Of a stretch of DNA of 64,000 nucleotides, positions 44,440-56,114 are shown in pieces. The notes below the pieces were generated by a model. It was not told where the DNA came from and ran no database searches. It saw only the letters and a list, made by a program, of their open reading frames with translations. The position numbers and the translations under genes were made by a program. Numbering within the stretch: position 1 is the first letter of the stretch; the number at the start of each line of letters is the position of its first letter. The stretch comes from Platerodrilus igneus. Its lineage: Eukaryota > Arthropoda > Insecta > Coleoptera > Lycidae. The stretch is from contig JARFIW010001215.1 of assembly GCA_036346225.1 (NCBI GenBank), positions 8,260,501 through 8,324,500 of the forward strand. Reading direction: 5' to 3'.

Positions 44440-45078
44440 GAGCGCGTTCAGAAGGAAGATTTGTGTAACCCTAGAGTTACCCAGAAATTGTACTACGCAT
44501 TCAGAATTGAAATTAAGGTAACCCTTGGCTGTTCAGAATGAGAAAGTGTAACACTTGGGTAACGCTCACGTTCCCGCACCTATAGACATTGTGAAGAATC
44601 ACTCGTCATGCGCAGAGAGGAAAAGAATATTTTTTAATGACATTATTGATTATTGGTAACAACTTGTCGTATGTGTCTCTTGCAATACAAAAATGAGATT
44701 GAAATTGTCTGGCTGAGTAACCAGGAACAACTTTTTCAATATAATTTTCTATCCTTATTACGCCATTTCTAATTGATAAGTTTACTTATTGTTTGTCCTC
44801 ATCCATTATAGAAAGAATACATTGAAGTATGTTAATAATTTTTGCTCTTCTGCGATAATAAACACAATATTATTTATCATTTTTTATGTAATTGAAATTA
44901 GCTTTTCAGGTTACGGCTACTTAACCATAAAAGTTTTTCTATGCTATTTGACACTGATTTTTAAAATACGCGCGAAAAATACGAGGACTACTTTAAAAGC
45001 GTTCTAAAACATGTATAACATGAGCGTCACCCTTACAATCACCTTACTCTCCCGTTCACTTTCATTCTGAACGCGCTC
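44440..45078. mobile_element. 639-bp nonautonomous TIR element with TAA duplication
   Basis: The ends are GAGCGCGTTCAGAA in inverted orientation (44440-44453 and 45065-45078). TAA flanks both sides (44437-44439, 45079-45081). Internal subterminal repeats (GTAACCC and AACGCTCACGTTC types) recur. The TAA duplication suggests PIF/Harbinger. No transposase. Confidence 0.75.
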
Positions 45079-45776
45079 TAAGGTAAGGGCAGAGTTACTT
45101 TAAAATCTAATTTTTCGACATCTATGGGTTCTATGCTACTTTGTTCTACATCGCTCAAAATATTTTTTTGCTCGAGAGTTGTTTCGATGAGAGATAATAT
45201 TTTTTCTTCAAACCCTGAAGAATTGGTAGATTTAGTGTTTTCTTGTACCTGTGATGTTGTTGAACCGATTGAACTATTTTCAACCATAGTTGATGTAGCA
45301 AAGTTCTTTTGTGAATTAATGCCGTTAACTTGGTTCCATTCTTCAAATGAAAAAGATATATGATCCTGTTGTTTATTGTAGTTCGAAGCTACATATTTAA
45401 ATTCTTTATGAATATCAAACTGGTGAAAGTTTTTATTATTCGACGCTAGAGTCTCAAAAGAGTCAATATTCGAACATGTATGTGGCGACAAGTTCTTTTC
45501 AATAGAAGTGGTAACTGTAACGTCGTTCGTAAGTCCATCTGAAAAACGACTAGTCTGACTTGGATTGCATAATTTCTCAACGTTATGGTGGATTATCCTT
45601 AAAATAACAGATGACAACTTCGTGCGAACTTTATAAGTATTTTTTATAGACTCGTAACATTTCAAAAATAAACGATCGTCTTTACGTAAAGTGGCTACAT
45701 ATTTACTGTCTGTGCTGGGGTTCTCTTCAAAAATTAATTTCAAGACTTTTTCAGCAATACCGTAATTAGAGAGAAC
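45078..45776 (-). CDS. Unrecognised protein or 3' exon, about 230 residues
   Basis: Open from about 45776, just after TAA, with an acceptor-like ACAATAAG at the edge, to 45078. There is no convincing ATG: the first residues are VLSNYGIAEKVLKLIFEENP, so it is probably an exon. The N-terminal part is helical and charged. From residue 70 on it is rich in Ser, Thr, Asn and Gln. I do not recognise a family. Its stop codon (TAG, 45078-45080) is formed by the TAA duplication and first base of the neighbouring TIR element, so the original C-terminus has been altered. Confidence 0.4.
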   Translation of the reverse strand, partial: VLSNYGIAEKVLKLIFEENPSTDSKYVATLRKDDRLFLKCYESIKNTYKVRTKLSSVILRIIHHNVEKLCNPSQTSRFSDGLTNDVTVTTSIEKNLSPHTCSNIDSFETLASNNKNFHQFDIHKEFKYVASNYNKQQDHISFSFEEWNQVNGINSQKNFATSTMVENSSIGSTTSQVQENTKSTNSSGFEEKILSLIETTLEQKNILSDVEQSSIEPIDVEKLDFKVTLPLP

Positions 45777-46812
45777 TTATTGTAAGAAGATGTGAGAGTA
45801 AAAAGTAGTTTGATAATATTCAATCCGAAACCTAGATACTAGATTTAGTCTAGATGAAGTAAGACAAAATACCTATCAAGCTATAGTTATTTATGAATTT
45901 ATACTTAAAATTATAATACACGTAATACAATCTAAAAAAACCTACTTGCTTGGAATAAATAGTTTATGCAATAAAATAATTATGAATATGAAATGATACC
46001 TGACGCGTTCCAACTTATCGTTTTTTTTAACAGCGAAAACTGAAAAACTATCTAAAATGACAGTGATCCACTCAAGTACTACTTGACTACTTCAACTTGT
46101 GAAGGTAGAGTAAATACTAAACAGAGAGGGATGTTTTACGTGTCTATCGGTATATTAAATACACATAAATAGGTTTAATATAAAACAAAACATCTGCAGC
46201 GACAGTGCGATGTAGTTTTATTTAACATACGGATAAAACATCGCAAGGCGGCTCTTCTAGTAGTTGCAGCCGCTTTTAACTTTATCTACTCCTTTCGCCG
46301 ACACATATATCCCTGTCGCTCGTTCAACAAAATGCACCTGTTGTTATTGCCTTTGCAGTTGAAAGCCGAATAAAAACACAATTAATATTTTGTATAAATT
46401 TTGCAGTTGGAACATACAAAAGGGGAGACTTTTACAAGTGGCATAGACCAATGTTTCGTTGCATAAATTCTGGATAACGTCGTATTCCTTATATGATTAC
46501 ATAGAATTTAGGTAGATGTCATTTAGAATCTTTTTTTCTTTTACATTAAATGTTTCTTGTTACACCCTTTTAGAGCACCGATAACAAATTTTAGCGTGGT
46601 TAGGGGTTCGGCAACATTCCTTAATTTTATCTGCATTTAATATTACCACCAGTCGACTCCCGGCGGGAAAATCTTCAAACTGAAGACTTAATAAATCAGA
46701 TTGAAGGCAGTTTTCGCCAAATTGTAAGGAATAAATGTATTCCGTATGGAGATTACTATCGCAACGTATGCACTTGATTGAACTGCATTAACTGTCGCAA
46801 CATATTGACTAT
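45777..46812. other. Unassigned intergenic DNA
   Basis: About 1 kb. No gene, RNA or repeat recognised. Confidence 0.4.
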
Positions 46813-46954
46813 GGGCCGAATTCCTAGTGGACACTTAAGCCACACTCATACTTAAGTGATGTTCCATCTTAACTTTTTCACGATACCAAAAGTTGAGATG
46901 GAAACATCACTTAAGTATGAGTGTTGCTTAAGTATCCTCTAAGAATTCGGCCCC
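46813..46954. repeat. 142-bp foldback MITE
   Basis: Two arms of about 60 bp are inverted copies: GGGCCGAATTCCTAG...ACTCATACTTAAGTGATG on the left and the matching inverse on the right, joined by a loop of about 12-15 bp. The tips read GGGGCCGAATTC. There is no coding capacity, and the target duplication is unclear. Confidence 0.85.
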
Positions 46955-47158
46955 ACATCTTGCAACAGCGACACTCTTTAATTCCATTATAAATTTTTGG
47001 TTCTGAAAAGAACCGATGTCTGGTGCAACCAAGCGTGGTACAAATCTCATCCTAGGACAAGCATTTTTAGACGGAAGCTAAAACGCAACGTCGTATCTCC
47101 TTGCGAATTAACGTCAGTCCGCTCTGGTGGTCAATAAATTTAATGAGTTTTTGTAAAT

Positions 47159-48720
47159 GTGGCAGATAGGATTATCAGTCACATCCCTAAGGTACCTTTT
47201 TCTACAAAAATAAAGAACAACAGTAACTCACTACTTCTAATTCCTTTTGTGGAGGAAGAGTTTATTGCTTTAATCAGCAAAAAACTAAAATCAAAAAAGT
47301 CAAGTGGTTTCGATGAGATCCCAAATTTTCTTATAAAAAGAAGTCTTAGGCAAATTGTAAAACCCCTAACTTTTCTCATTAATCTCAGTTTTGAGTATGG
47401 TGTTTATCCAAAGAAACTGAAGCTTACCAAGGTTTTTCCTCTTTTCAAGAAAGGTAATGTAGACTCATTGGATAATTATCGTCCAATTGCCCTCATTTCA
47501 GTTTTTTCCAAAGTGTTTGAGTACTGTTATCTGGATAGACTATCAAAATTTCCTGATTCTAATAAAATCATAATTACAAATCAATTCAGTTTTCAACCAA
47601 ATCATAGCACAGTGGATGCAATTTTCAAGTTTGTTGAAGTCGTTACTAATTCCATTGAATCTGGTGAGAATCCTGTTGGGACCTTTTGTGACCTTAGCAA
47701 GGCTTTCGACTGTGTTGCACTGGATACTTTTTATAAAGATGAAGAAATATGGCATTCAAGGAAAAGCTTTAGCATGGCTCCAGAGTTATTTAGATAGTCA
47801 TTCAGTGTGTCGGTTCAACACACTATGGGTAACACACGTAGGTCTGTTAACTCGACGGTACTTGAAAATAGGGTCGGGGTGCCACAGGGCTCAGTTTTGG
47901 GTCCTGTGCTATTCCCTTTGTATATCAATGACAACAACATGCATTTGAAAGAATGCTCATTGTTTTTATATGCTGATGATGCTACAATTGTAACCTCTAA
48001 TCAGGATCCTCCTACTCTCCAGTCAAACCTGCAAAAAAATCTTGATCATTTGTTCAATTGGTTCTCTATGAACTTTCTATACATCAATCCAAGCAAAACG
48101 TTGACTATTGTTTTTCACAATTACAATAGCAAAAATGTGAACATTGACGTTACACTCAATGGCGCCCCAATACCTCAAACAGGTTGTATAAATTTTTTGG
48201 GCGTGAATGTAGATCAAAATCTAAATTGGAAACCTCATTGTGAGAAAGTGTGCGCAAAATTAAACTCACTATGCTATTTGATCAGAAACCTTAAATCATT
48301 TTTGAATACAAACCAACTGCCGTTGGTATACAATTCTCATTGTTCCTCAAGACTGATATGGAATCAGTTTCTTGGGTGCGTCGTCCGATGCACGTGATGT
48401 TTTTATTTGTCAGAAGAGGGTGGTCAGGAATATCATTAGTATTTCACAAACTACATATTGCCGTGCCTTTTTTAAGCAATTATGTATTTTAACTCTACCT
48501 TCGATTTTCATTTTAGAAGTGGCCTCTACCTTCGATTTGCATTTTAGAAGTGGCCACTCTAATCTATAAGAATAAAGCAGATTACTCGCATGGCTACGAC
48601 TATCATAACCATGACACTCGCAATAAAAGTGATCTCAGGATTCCCAGCTTTAAGTATAGAATTGGAAGGATATCTCCCACTTGTCTAAGTCAAAAAAATT
48701 TTAACAGTCTCTCTTAAGAA
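47159..48720 (+). pseudogene. LINE-F: Jockey-like reverse transcriptase fragment
   Basis: The first frame (to about 47740) has LKSKKSSGFDEIPNFLIKRS, FPLFKKGNVDSLDNYRPIAL, FSFQPNHSTVDAIF and FCDLSKAFDCV (catalytic Asp). The second (47807-48397) has GVPQGSVLGPVLFPLYIND, FLYADDATIVTS (YADD), INFLGVNVDQNLNWK. The C-terminal domain runs on, shifted, to about 48720 (CQKRVVRNI). At least three frameshifts. No endonuclease and no clear tail. Confidence 0.83.
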
Positions 48721-49029
48721 ATAAAGTCCTGGCAAAATGTAAACATTTTTAGAGTTAAACTAAAAAGTTTCTTGGTAGCTCAGAGTTTTTACAACATTGA
48801 AGAGTTTTTCTCTTATAGTTTGAAACTTGCCAAGTATGCATAAGTTATAGTGTGGTATATGAAATACAGAGGTATATTTAAAAATTTAATGTTATATTTA
48901 ATATTTAATGTTTCTATAGATAATAGTGAATGTTGACTTGTTCCATAATGTTTCTTATACACATTCCTATGGAAATGAATTTTTGAAAAAAATTTAAAAA
49001 AAATCTTGCTCAAAAAGAGAGTGCGACGA

Positions 49030-49478
49030 AACATCACTACATTCAAACACGCGCTGAACGTCAGCTAATTCTGCAACTCCTGCTAGGCACAGAAACCGGA
49101 TCTGTCTGTTGATATCTGCTGCTATAGATTTCTCCCGATAAGTCCGTAACACAGGAGTAAGATTATGCAGGCAGCCCCATAGCGGCGTACATCACAAATC
49201 AGCCAAGCCAGGTTTCTGCGGAAGACAGAGCCTTCGTAGGTACGATCATGGGTGTTGTTGGTACCAATCATGATTATAATTACACGTCCGGTAATTTCAA
49301 AATTCCAAAAACTATTGCGGTTTCTGGAATTTCTCAACCGACGGCGTAACTGAACCACATTCTCACCAACACAGAGTTTAGCATAAGCCTTCCCTTCGGG
49401 AGAACGCCGGGAAACCCTATGCATAGTTTTCGTAAGCATCCGTCTAAGAATACTATCTCCAAGATGAAAAGGTTCCAT
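49030..49478 (-). pseudogene. SGNH/GDSL-hydrolase-like domain, frameshifted
   Basis: MEPFHLGDSILRRM holds the block I GDS serine. VGENVVQLRRRLRN supplies the block II-like Gly, and VIIIMIGTNNTHD the block III G-x-N. The frame shifts near 49160, and the next frame reads REKSIAADINRQIRFLCLAG with AELADV, where the distal block would fall. The usual D-x-x-H is not evident. SGNH domains occur as ORF1 esterases of some LINEs and as host-like arthropod proteins. No other LINE domain is next to it, so its origin is open. Confidence 0.6.
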
Positions 49479-49647
49479 GATTATACGAAGTTGGTGTGGA
49501 CCAGGTACGGCGGAGAATTACAACTGCCGGATTGACAGCTCAGCGATGCCTTTCCGCTGATTCTTTCTTCACGTCATCTTATGTATGTCAGTCTTACAAA
49601 AGTCATCGCTGGGAAAAGTCATCGCTAACTTCACACAAATTCTTTTC

Positions 49648-50160
49648 TCAACCAAGATTATGTTCTGGTAAAAAGCAATCCTGCACCACTTGGTCTAGAA
49701 AATATACCATGAATATTACAAAGCGATAATACACTTCTAATTTACCAATTAAGAAGTTGCAGGTTCTTCTGTCCAATCTAAAATCTTCTTTGAATTCGGC
49801 ATCATCGTATGAAGCTACAACTTCTTCCACAAAGTTAGGATTCCTATGTAGCTTCCTTAGTTCTTTACAAACGGAATTGCTTTCTACACATGTAGCGGAA
49901 GAACTATCACTACTATCATTCCTTGAAGTGCTCGAACTATCATATTCAGAATAGCTTACCTGAAGTAATAACAAATAATACCATAACATACACATTCCCT
50001 TACTTACTACCACGATTGCTTTCAGGACAGATCCCATTGTTAGTTCAATTTGTTGTAAAGTAAAAATTGTTAAATTTGTAAAACAAAACATCAAACTTAA
50101 CCTAACTTTTTGATTAATGAGTGCTTTGTAGGTTTCTCTTCCATGTAGTGATTCAAACAT
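49648..50160 (-). pseudogene. Harbinger transposase N-terminal fragment
   Basis: The informative part is the Ser-rich leader (SEYDSSSTSRNDSSDSSSA) followed by NPNFVEEVVASYDDAEFKED and FRLDRRTCNFLIGKLE, the conserved start of HARBI1-type transposases. The upstream part of the open frame is hydrophobic and probably not coding. The DDE nuclease is missing. An end like GGCGCGTTCTTTTACAGAGTGAA at about 50255-50277 resembles the TIR of the 44440-45078 element. Confidence 0.65.
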
Positions 50161-50623
50161 CTCACATAGCGTTCAATTTAACTAAATGAAGTGAGTACTA
50201 ACTTATCTAACCTATGGAAGTGAGTTTCTCACCTTACTAAGTGCGATGATATGCTTCACTCTGTAAAAGAACGCGCCAAGTCAAACATGTGGTAACATTT
50301 CTACGGCGTGCTACTTTAGCCGCTCATCAAATTAACTAACAGTTGGATCCGAAATCTCGTACGAGTCAGCTATGCTATTACTTAGCAACAGCGGATCGTA
50401 CTTGTTTCAGACCTAAACAAATGACTACAACAACAATACACACCCGCATGCGCAAATCTATTTGAAGTTTGATCAATGCATGTCCGGTATTTAATAGTTG
50501 AACCATGCAGCGTGTCGCAAATATAATAACAGTGAAACTATTTCGCATAGCGATCAGGTTGTACATGACAGATGTTCTATTATTAACGTGTGTTTTCTTC
50601 ACCACTTATTCAGGGGGCTAGGA

Positions 50624-50783
50624 ATGCTACGGGTGGTTTTACGCCACACTTTAAATGTACCAATCGCGTGTGTTGTGGTTTTACAATTTTTTACCTCATT
50701 TGTTTACGTAAATACTGAAGAAAGTTTAAAAAGCAAAACAATTCCTGATATTAGCCAACTTTCAAAATTAGAGCATGGAACAG
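50624..50783 (+). CDS. Candidate first coding exon with signal peptide
   Basis: The frame starts MLRVVLRHTLNVPIACVVVL, has a hydrophobic stretch to about residue 29 and then NTEESLKSKTIPDISQLSKL. It meets a consensus donor, CAG/GTGAGT, at 50783/50784. An acceptor-like CCACTTATTCAG ends 11 bases before the ATG. This looks like exon 2 of a gene for a secreted or membrane protein. I do not recognise it and cannot find the next exon. Confidence 0.4.
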
Positions 50784-51884
50784 GTGAGTAAATATTTAAT
50801 GGGGTGTGAGTTTTTTCTTGTGAATCGTTAGTAAATAGCGGTGCTTTGGTGTGTGACAAATTATATGGAGTTCCATCAAAACAAATAGTTTAAGGATGAC
50901 GGTATTTAACAACCTTGCTTTCTGTTTAACAATTTGGAATGAAGTGTTCCAGAAATATTTAGAATTACGATGCTGGAACTTAGAAAATTAAAAACTTCAC
51001 AATTTCAAAACCTCAAACAAATCTGTTAAAGAATTCATGCTTAATTTAAAAATTGTACGATCCAAACATGATTATTTTGTAATTCGACATTCAATTTTGA
51101 ACAACCCTTTGAATTTAATTTACAACTCACTTTTTCAACTTACAATTCGATTTTGATTTTAATCTCTACGTTTGAAATTCGACTATGGCTTACATTGCTT
51201 CGGTTTTTTTTTGCTAAAACAATTATTAGTAACAAAGGAAAATATTTAATAAAATGTCTGAAGCGGCTTCTACTACAATTACAAGTATGCTTGTTACGTT
51301 CCATTTCGTATTTGAAAATTTACTGCCTCCTTGTTTTAATAACCATTTTAGCTTCTTGAATTTACGGGTTGCTACACCTCTGATTTCGAGTTTGCTTAGT
51401 TAGGCACCTAACTGTGCTCGTCCTTTATTAAATTCACGAGTTCACTTGTCTGTATTCTTTCTCATCCCTTATCTAGACATGTAATCTTTACCAATTAGGA
51501 ATTTCCTAAATGTTACACGTTTAATCGTAATTAGGCAAAGCAGTCGTATTTATCTTGGTGATGTAAACAGTCCCTCAATTTTATTTTTATTGTATATGGG
51601 ATTTCCGTGATTATTTTTCAGAAAACAATTTTACAACTTCATTGGTTAAATGAGTTTGTTAGATATTTAGCGCTTGGTCGTGTTGGTCCTTCTCTGGATG
51701 AATTGGGCAGTTGAAAATCCTTATATGAAAATCATGCTTTCTATTTTTACGTGACTGGTCGGTAATTGAAAAGTGAGATTTCTTTAATAGGACTGTTCAT
51801 ATTATTAACCCGGTTTGTACTCAATCTTCTTCAATTCTTAGAACTAGGGTTTGCTTAGTTGTACTTTAGAAACTAGCGTATATT
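50784..51884. other. Unassigned DNA, possibly intron
   Basis: 1.1 kb, AT-rich, no recognised gene or repeat. If the 50624-50783 exon is real, this is its downstream intron. Confidence 0.35.
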
Positions 51885-52329
51885 TGTTGCTTTCTATTTG
51901 CCCAAAAACTGAGATAATCTAACCTAAGTTAAAATAATCTTAGTTGAGGACACGTTCTTTTTACTACTAAGGAACTTAGATAAAGTTAGATCTTTTGCAT
52001 TCCCCTTACCTCAGATAAGGAGTCTATAGATCTACCTTAGATACTAACTTCCCTCCCTAAGTTTATATTGAGGTTATATTTTTCGTGTTGTGTATGATAT
52101 AAATTTTTATTGCACATTTATAAAAGCAATTATAACATAACAGTTAATACCAAGTTGATTCTTAATAAGAATCAGTTGATTTTAATATCAAACCCTCTAT
52201 AGGTTAGTTAGCTAAAATGCTTAAGTTGTACCTTCTAATAATCAAACGCAAATGAAGTTAGGTAAGGTTAGATTTTCACCTAACCTCATTTTACGCCATT
52301 CTTAGCTAAGGTGTAAATAGAAAGCAACA
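51885..52329. repeat. 445-bp TIR element (MITE)
   Basis: It has perfect 15-bp inverted ends, TGTTGCTTTCTATTT (51885-51899 and 52315-52329), with further inverted similarity inward (CTAACCT/AGGTTAG). A short central palindrome (GATTCTTAATAAGAATC) lies near 52160. No coding capacity, and no clear target duplication. Confidence 0.7.
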
Positions 52330-52772
52330 CTTGTCTGGCTACCGTATTATAGATAGATTAAGTTAGTATAAGATGGGTATCCATTGTAGGTACCTATACC
52401 CTTCACAGTCTGCGGGAAGGAATATGGTGATGACCGGCAGCTGTTTGCTTTCCGCCTGAATAGTATGTAATTTGCCTACCTTCTAACAACGTTAAGAGCA
52501 ACACTTTGGACTAAGATTTATCTAATAATTTGGGGGTTTATCCTTAAACGTGCCACTGTAAATATGAGGTTTTTTTTTGTGTATTTATATGTTTCGGTAG
52601 CTCTAGTTAGAATGAATTCGGCCGGGTTCAAAATAATAAGTCAGTATTTAGACTACGTAGGTTTCTACTGTTGTGTATAGATGATCAGTATTAATTGGTT
52701 GCTGTGTCAATACAGATTATTATTAATTACGGTGAGTAAATCCACTTAGGTTGTTATTGCGGGTAACAAATG

Positions 52773-52785
52773 TTTGGCGCCCAAC
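52773..52785 (+). other. Gypsy-3 primer binding site
   Basis: TGGCGCCCAAC is the standard site complementary to the 3' end of a tRNA-Lys. The sequence just upstream ends in GGTAACAAATG and would be the 5' LTR end. Confidence 0.65.
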
Positions 52786-53186
52786 TTGTTTTATCGTTTC
52801 TTTTCCGTTACATGGGGATTTTCTGTAGACTACTGTTTCATGCTGAATTATTGGAATTGTGCTTTCGCCGATATAGTACTTCTCCATAAAGAACGTTGAA
52901 AACTCAAGCACCCAAAGTCTCTTCTACTCTTCCCTATTTCTATTACGCACCATTATTACTTACTAGCGTTTCTTATATGTTTTCATATTTACTATCCATC
53001 CGCTATTCGCTTTTGGTATTTAGGTGTTTCTCTAAGGTTTTATTTTTTCCGTTGCTTCAGTTTATCGCTTCGTTTTGCTATAGCACAGGTATGCTAGAAG
53101 TTAGCTTGTTGTCTTGGTTTATATCAGGTATATTACTTATCCTTTAGTGGTTTCAAGGATTTTTTGTCGTCATTCGGTTATTTAAA

Positions 53187-54420
53187 ATGGCAGATTTTAA
53201 AGTGGACACCTATCGGCTTCGTTGAGACGAGTTGGAGTTTAAGTTGTAGATTCGTGGAGTTGCTATATCTCCTATGGAAACTGTGGATAGATAGTAGAGA
53301 GCATGCTTAATGCCGTTGCTAAGAATGAAACCCCTGGCCAGACCTCTTTTACTTTCACGGACCTTAAACCAAATGAGTAACTCACTGTTATTGCCGGCAA
53401 AGTGGTCTTGCTGGCAGAAATTTGACTCCACTTTCATTACTATTCGCTCCCGGACGCTTCATGTGTAGAAAAGGATTAACCTTCTCGTACTAGGCACTCT
53501 ATCACCGAAACAAGTAGAAGTACGTACTGATCTTTAAGCCAAAATTCTTCTTTTACTAGATACTTTGAACTCCAGTTCTTCTATGGAAATCCAAAACCTA
53601 GGTAATTACTTATGAAAATCACTTTCAGTCAATAGCGACACTGGCGACGAAACATTCGAAGCCGCTGCTCTCCGAACACTCTTGAATAATCCTCTAATTT
53701 CAGATTTCAAATATACGTATCTGAATCCGAATTGTTTGAATTCGCGGTGAACTTGTTTAAATCTAAATCCCTCTTTTGATACCGTAGTAATCGCCATCGT
53801 TTTTCTAACTGGAAATCATTATTTAGTCTACTCATACACATTTTGAGCTTCCCGATTATAAACGTCGCCTATTTCTTGACATCCTGGTTCAAACCCAAGA
53901 TCCTTCTTAAGGTATTGTGGAATATCTCTCCTGCATGAGTGCCATGTTTCGACGTTATGGTGGTATCCGACCACGTACACCTGGATGTCGTCTTTCGCAT
54001 TCTGTCTCCTTTTTATCTCACCTAATTACACAGGGTGCATTCTATACAAGAGTTGGAGGAAGAGTTTCTGAAGCTGCAGGGTTGATAGTTATGTGCCTCC
54101 TAGTCAGGGTCAACGGTCATTTGTGGAACCAGACTTTACTTTTCGACCATCCATCACTACTAAAAATTCTGTTAGTTCCCATGATCGGCCCAGTACTACC
54201 CGTCTTACACCTACTTATAAGACTAAAATGTTTCCGATTGCCGCTCCTGCACCGGGTCTTACCAAACCGGTGATATATTTTAATTGTGATCAGGATGGAC
54301 ATATTTCTCCTTCCTGTGTCTGTCCACAAATTTTCCATTGCTACGGTTGTGGTCGTAAAGGAGTCACCTGATCCAACTGTCCCTCGTGTGAACATTCGTT
54401 AAACCAATGCTAGGGTCTTC
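53187..54420 (+). pseudogene. Gypsy-3 gag
   Basis: It starts MADFKVDTYRLR at 53187, with a stop soon after. Decayed sequence leads to two Cys/His knuckles near 54280-54400: FNCDQDGHISPSC (first Cys changed) and CYGCGRKGVT...NCPSC. Many stops and shifts. Confidence 0.65.
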
Positions 54421-54789
54421 AGGCCTAAACTTAGGCCCTATCCTTTCGTTACAATCGGGTTCTTCATTTCTTAACCTCAACGATTCGTCCCGTTTCGTGC
54501 TAGACCACAAACACTCTCATCGGTAAATCAAATGTTTTTGCATTCCTTTTACCGTCCTCTTAAAATCTGGAGCACGCGTACTATTCTTGGTGGGCCCGGT
54601 TGACATCATGTGCGTTCTTTTCCTTTAACCCTCTACACTTTCTTATCTTCCTTCTGTACTCTTGCAGACAACTCCAACGTACTACTCTAGGTTCCGTTTT
54701 CCTTACTATCACCCTCCAGAATTTCGGCATTACTATGGATGACCTTGTAACACCTCGAGTTTTTCACCAGCTCATCTTTGGTGTTAATT

Positions 54790-56110
54790 TTTGGAAGTTT
54801 GTACAATGTGTCTCAAATTTCAGCGACGGCTTATGGACTTTAACTTCTTTAACTACCAATATTTTCGGTCTTACTTGTGCATTTCCGAACTTACTTTCGA
54901 GCAAAAACTTCGTTTAGACTCTTTAATTACTGCGGCTTTTTCTAAACAATCTACTGGCCTTGGTTGTACTACTTTGGTACAATTTCCTATTCGTACTTCG
55001 GTAGAACCTATCAAACAACGGTATTATTCCCTTTCTCCTACTCTTCTGAAAGTTCCTCATTCCGAACTCGATAAAATTCTCTGCCTCGAGGTTGTTGAAT
55101 CTTCTACCAGTCAGTGGTCTAGTCGCATTTTTTTTTGGTTAAAAAAGATGAGTCGTATAGATTCTATATAGACTTTCGTAAGGTCAATCAAGTAACCCAG
55201 AAAATGCTTACTCGTTTCCGTATAGCTCCACTATTCTAGAGCGTATCCGTGATGCCTGTTGCCTCTACTCACTAGATATTCCCTCCGCCTACTGGCAAAT
55301 TGCTTTATCTCTTGAATCTAAACCCATCACTTCTTCCACTGTACCGCAGATAGGCCTTTATCAGTTTTGTCGTGTGTTTTTGATCTCCACAATTCTCCTG
55401 CCACTTTGCAATGACTAATCAGTTCTGCTTCGCCTATCTTGACGATATCATCATAGCTACTTCCTCTTTCCACGAACACCTCCGAGTCCTCAACCTTGTC
55501 CTATCTTGTCTTTTTTGGCTCGTGCATTTATCTTTACGAACTCCGTTACCTCGGTTACGTTATTAACCGCGATGATCTACTTGTCGATCCTGAAAAAGTT
55601 TCCGCTATCCTCAATATTCCTCTTCTTTCCTCTGTTCAAGAAGTCCGTCGACCGATTGGCAAGACCAGTGGGTACCAGCGCTTCATTCCAAATTTTGCCA
55701 CACTTACTTTTCCACTTTCTAATCTTACTCGTAAGAGCGTCTTTTTTTCCTGGACTCCTGATTGTCAGTCCACATTCCTACCCCTTAAACAGCAGTTAGT
55801 GTCGGCACCAATACTTTCCTGTCTTGACTTTGCCTTACCCTTTACTATTCAAACCAAGGCTTCTCATTTCGGTCCAGGTGCTAGTCAGCCTACCCCAAAA
55901 GGTGAAAAAGTGGTCAGTTATATTAGTCGTTCACTTTCCAAACCTGAGCGCAATTATTCTGTCACCGAGAAGGAGTGTTTAGCAAGTTTTTGGGCAATTG
56001 AGAAGATGCACCTGTATATCGAAGGCACTCACTTAACTGTTATCATGGACCACAATTCGCTCCTCTGTCTGAATAAACTTCAACGTCTATCTGGACGTTT
56101 AGCTCGCTAG
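54790..56110 (+). pseudogene. Gypsy-3 RT and RNase H
   Basis: VEPIKQRYYSLSPTLL and KILCLEVVESSTSQWSS open the RT. FYIDFRKVNQVTQ, AYLDDIIIATSSF (YLDD, about 55430) and LRYLGYVINRDDLLV follow in different frames. The RNase H frame (55496-56110) has IQTKASHFGPG (catalytic Asp replaced by Lys), VTEKECLASFWA and VIMDHNSLLCL. Confidence 0.8.
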
Positions 56111-56114
56111 TCGC

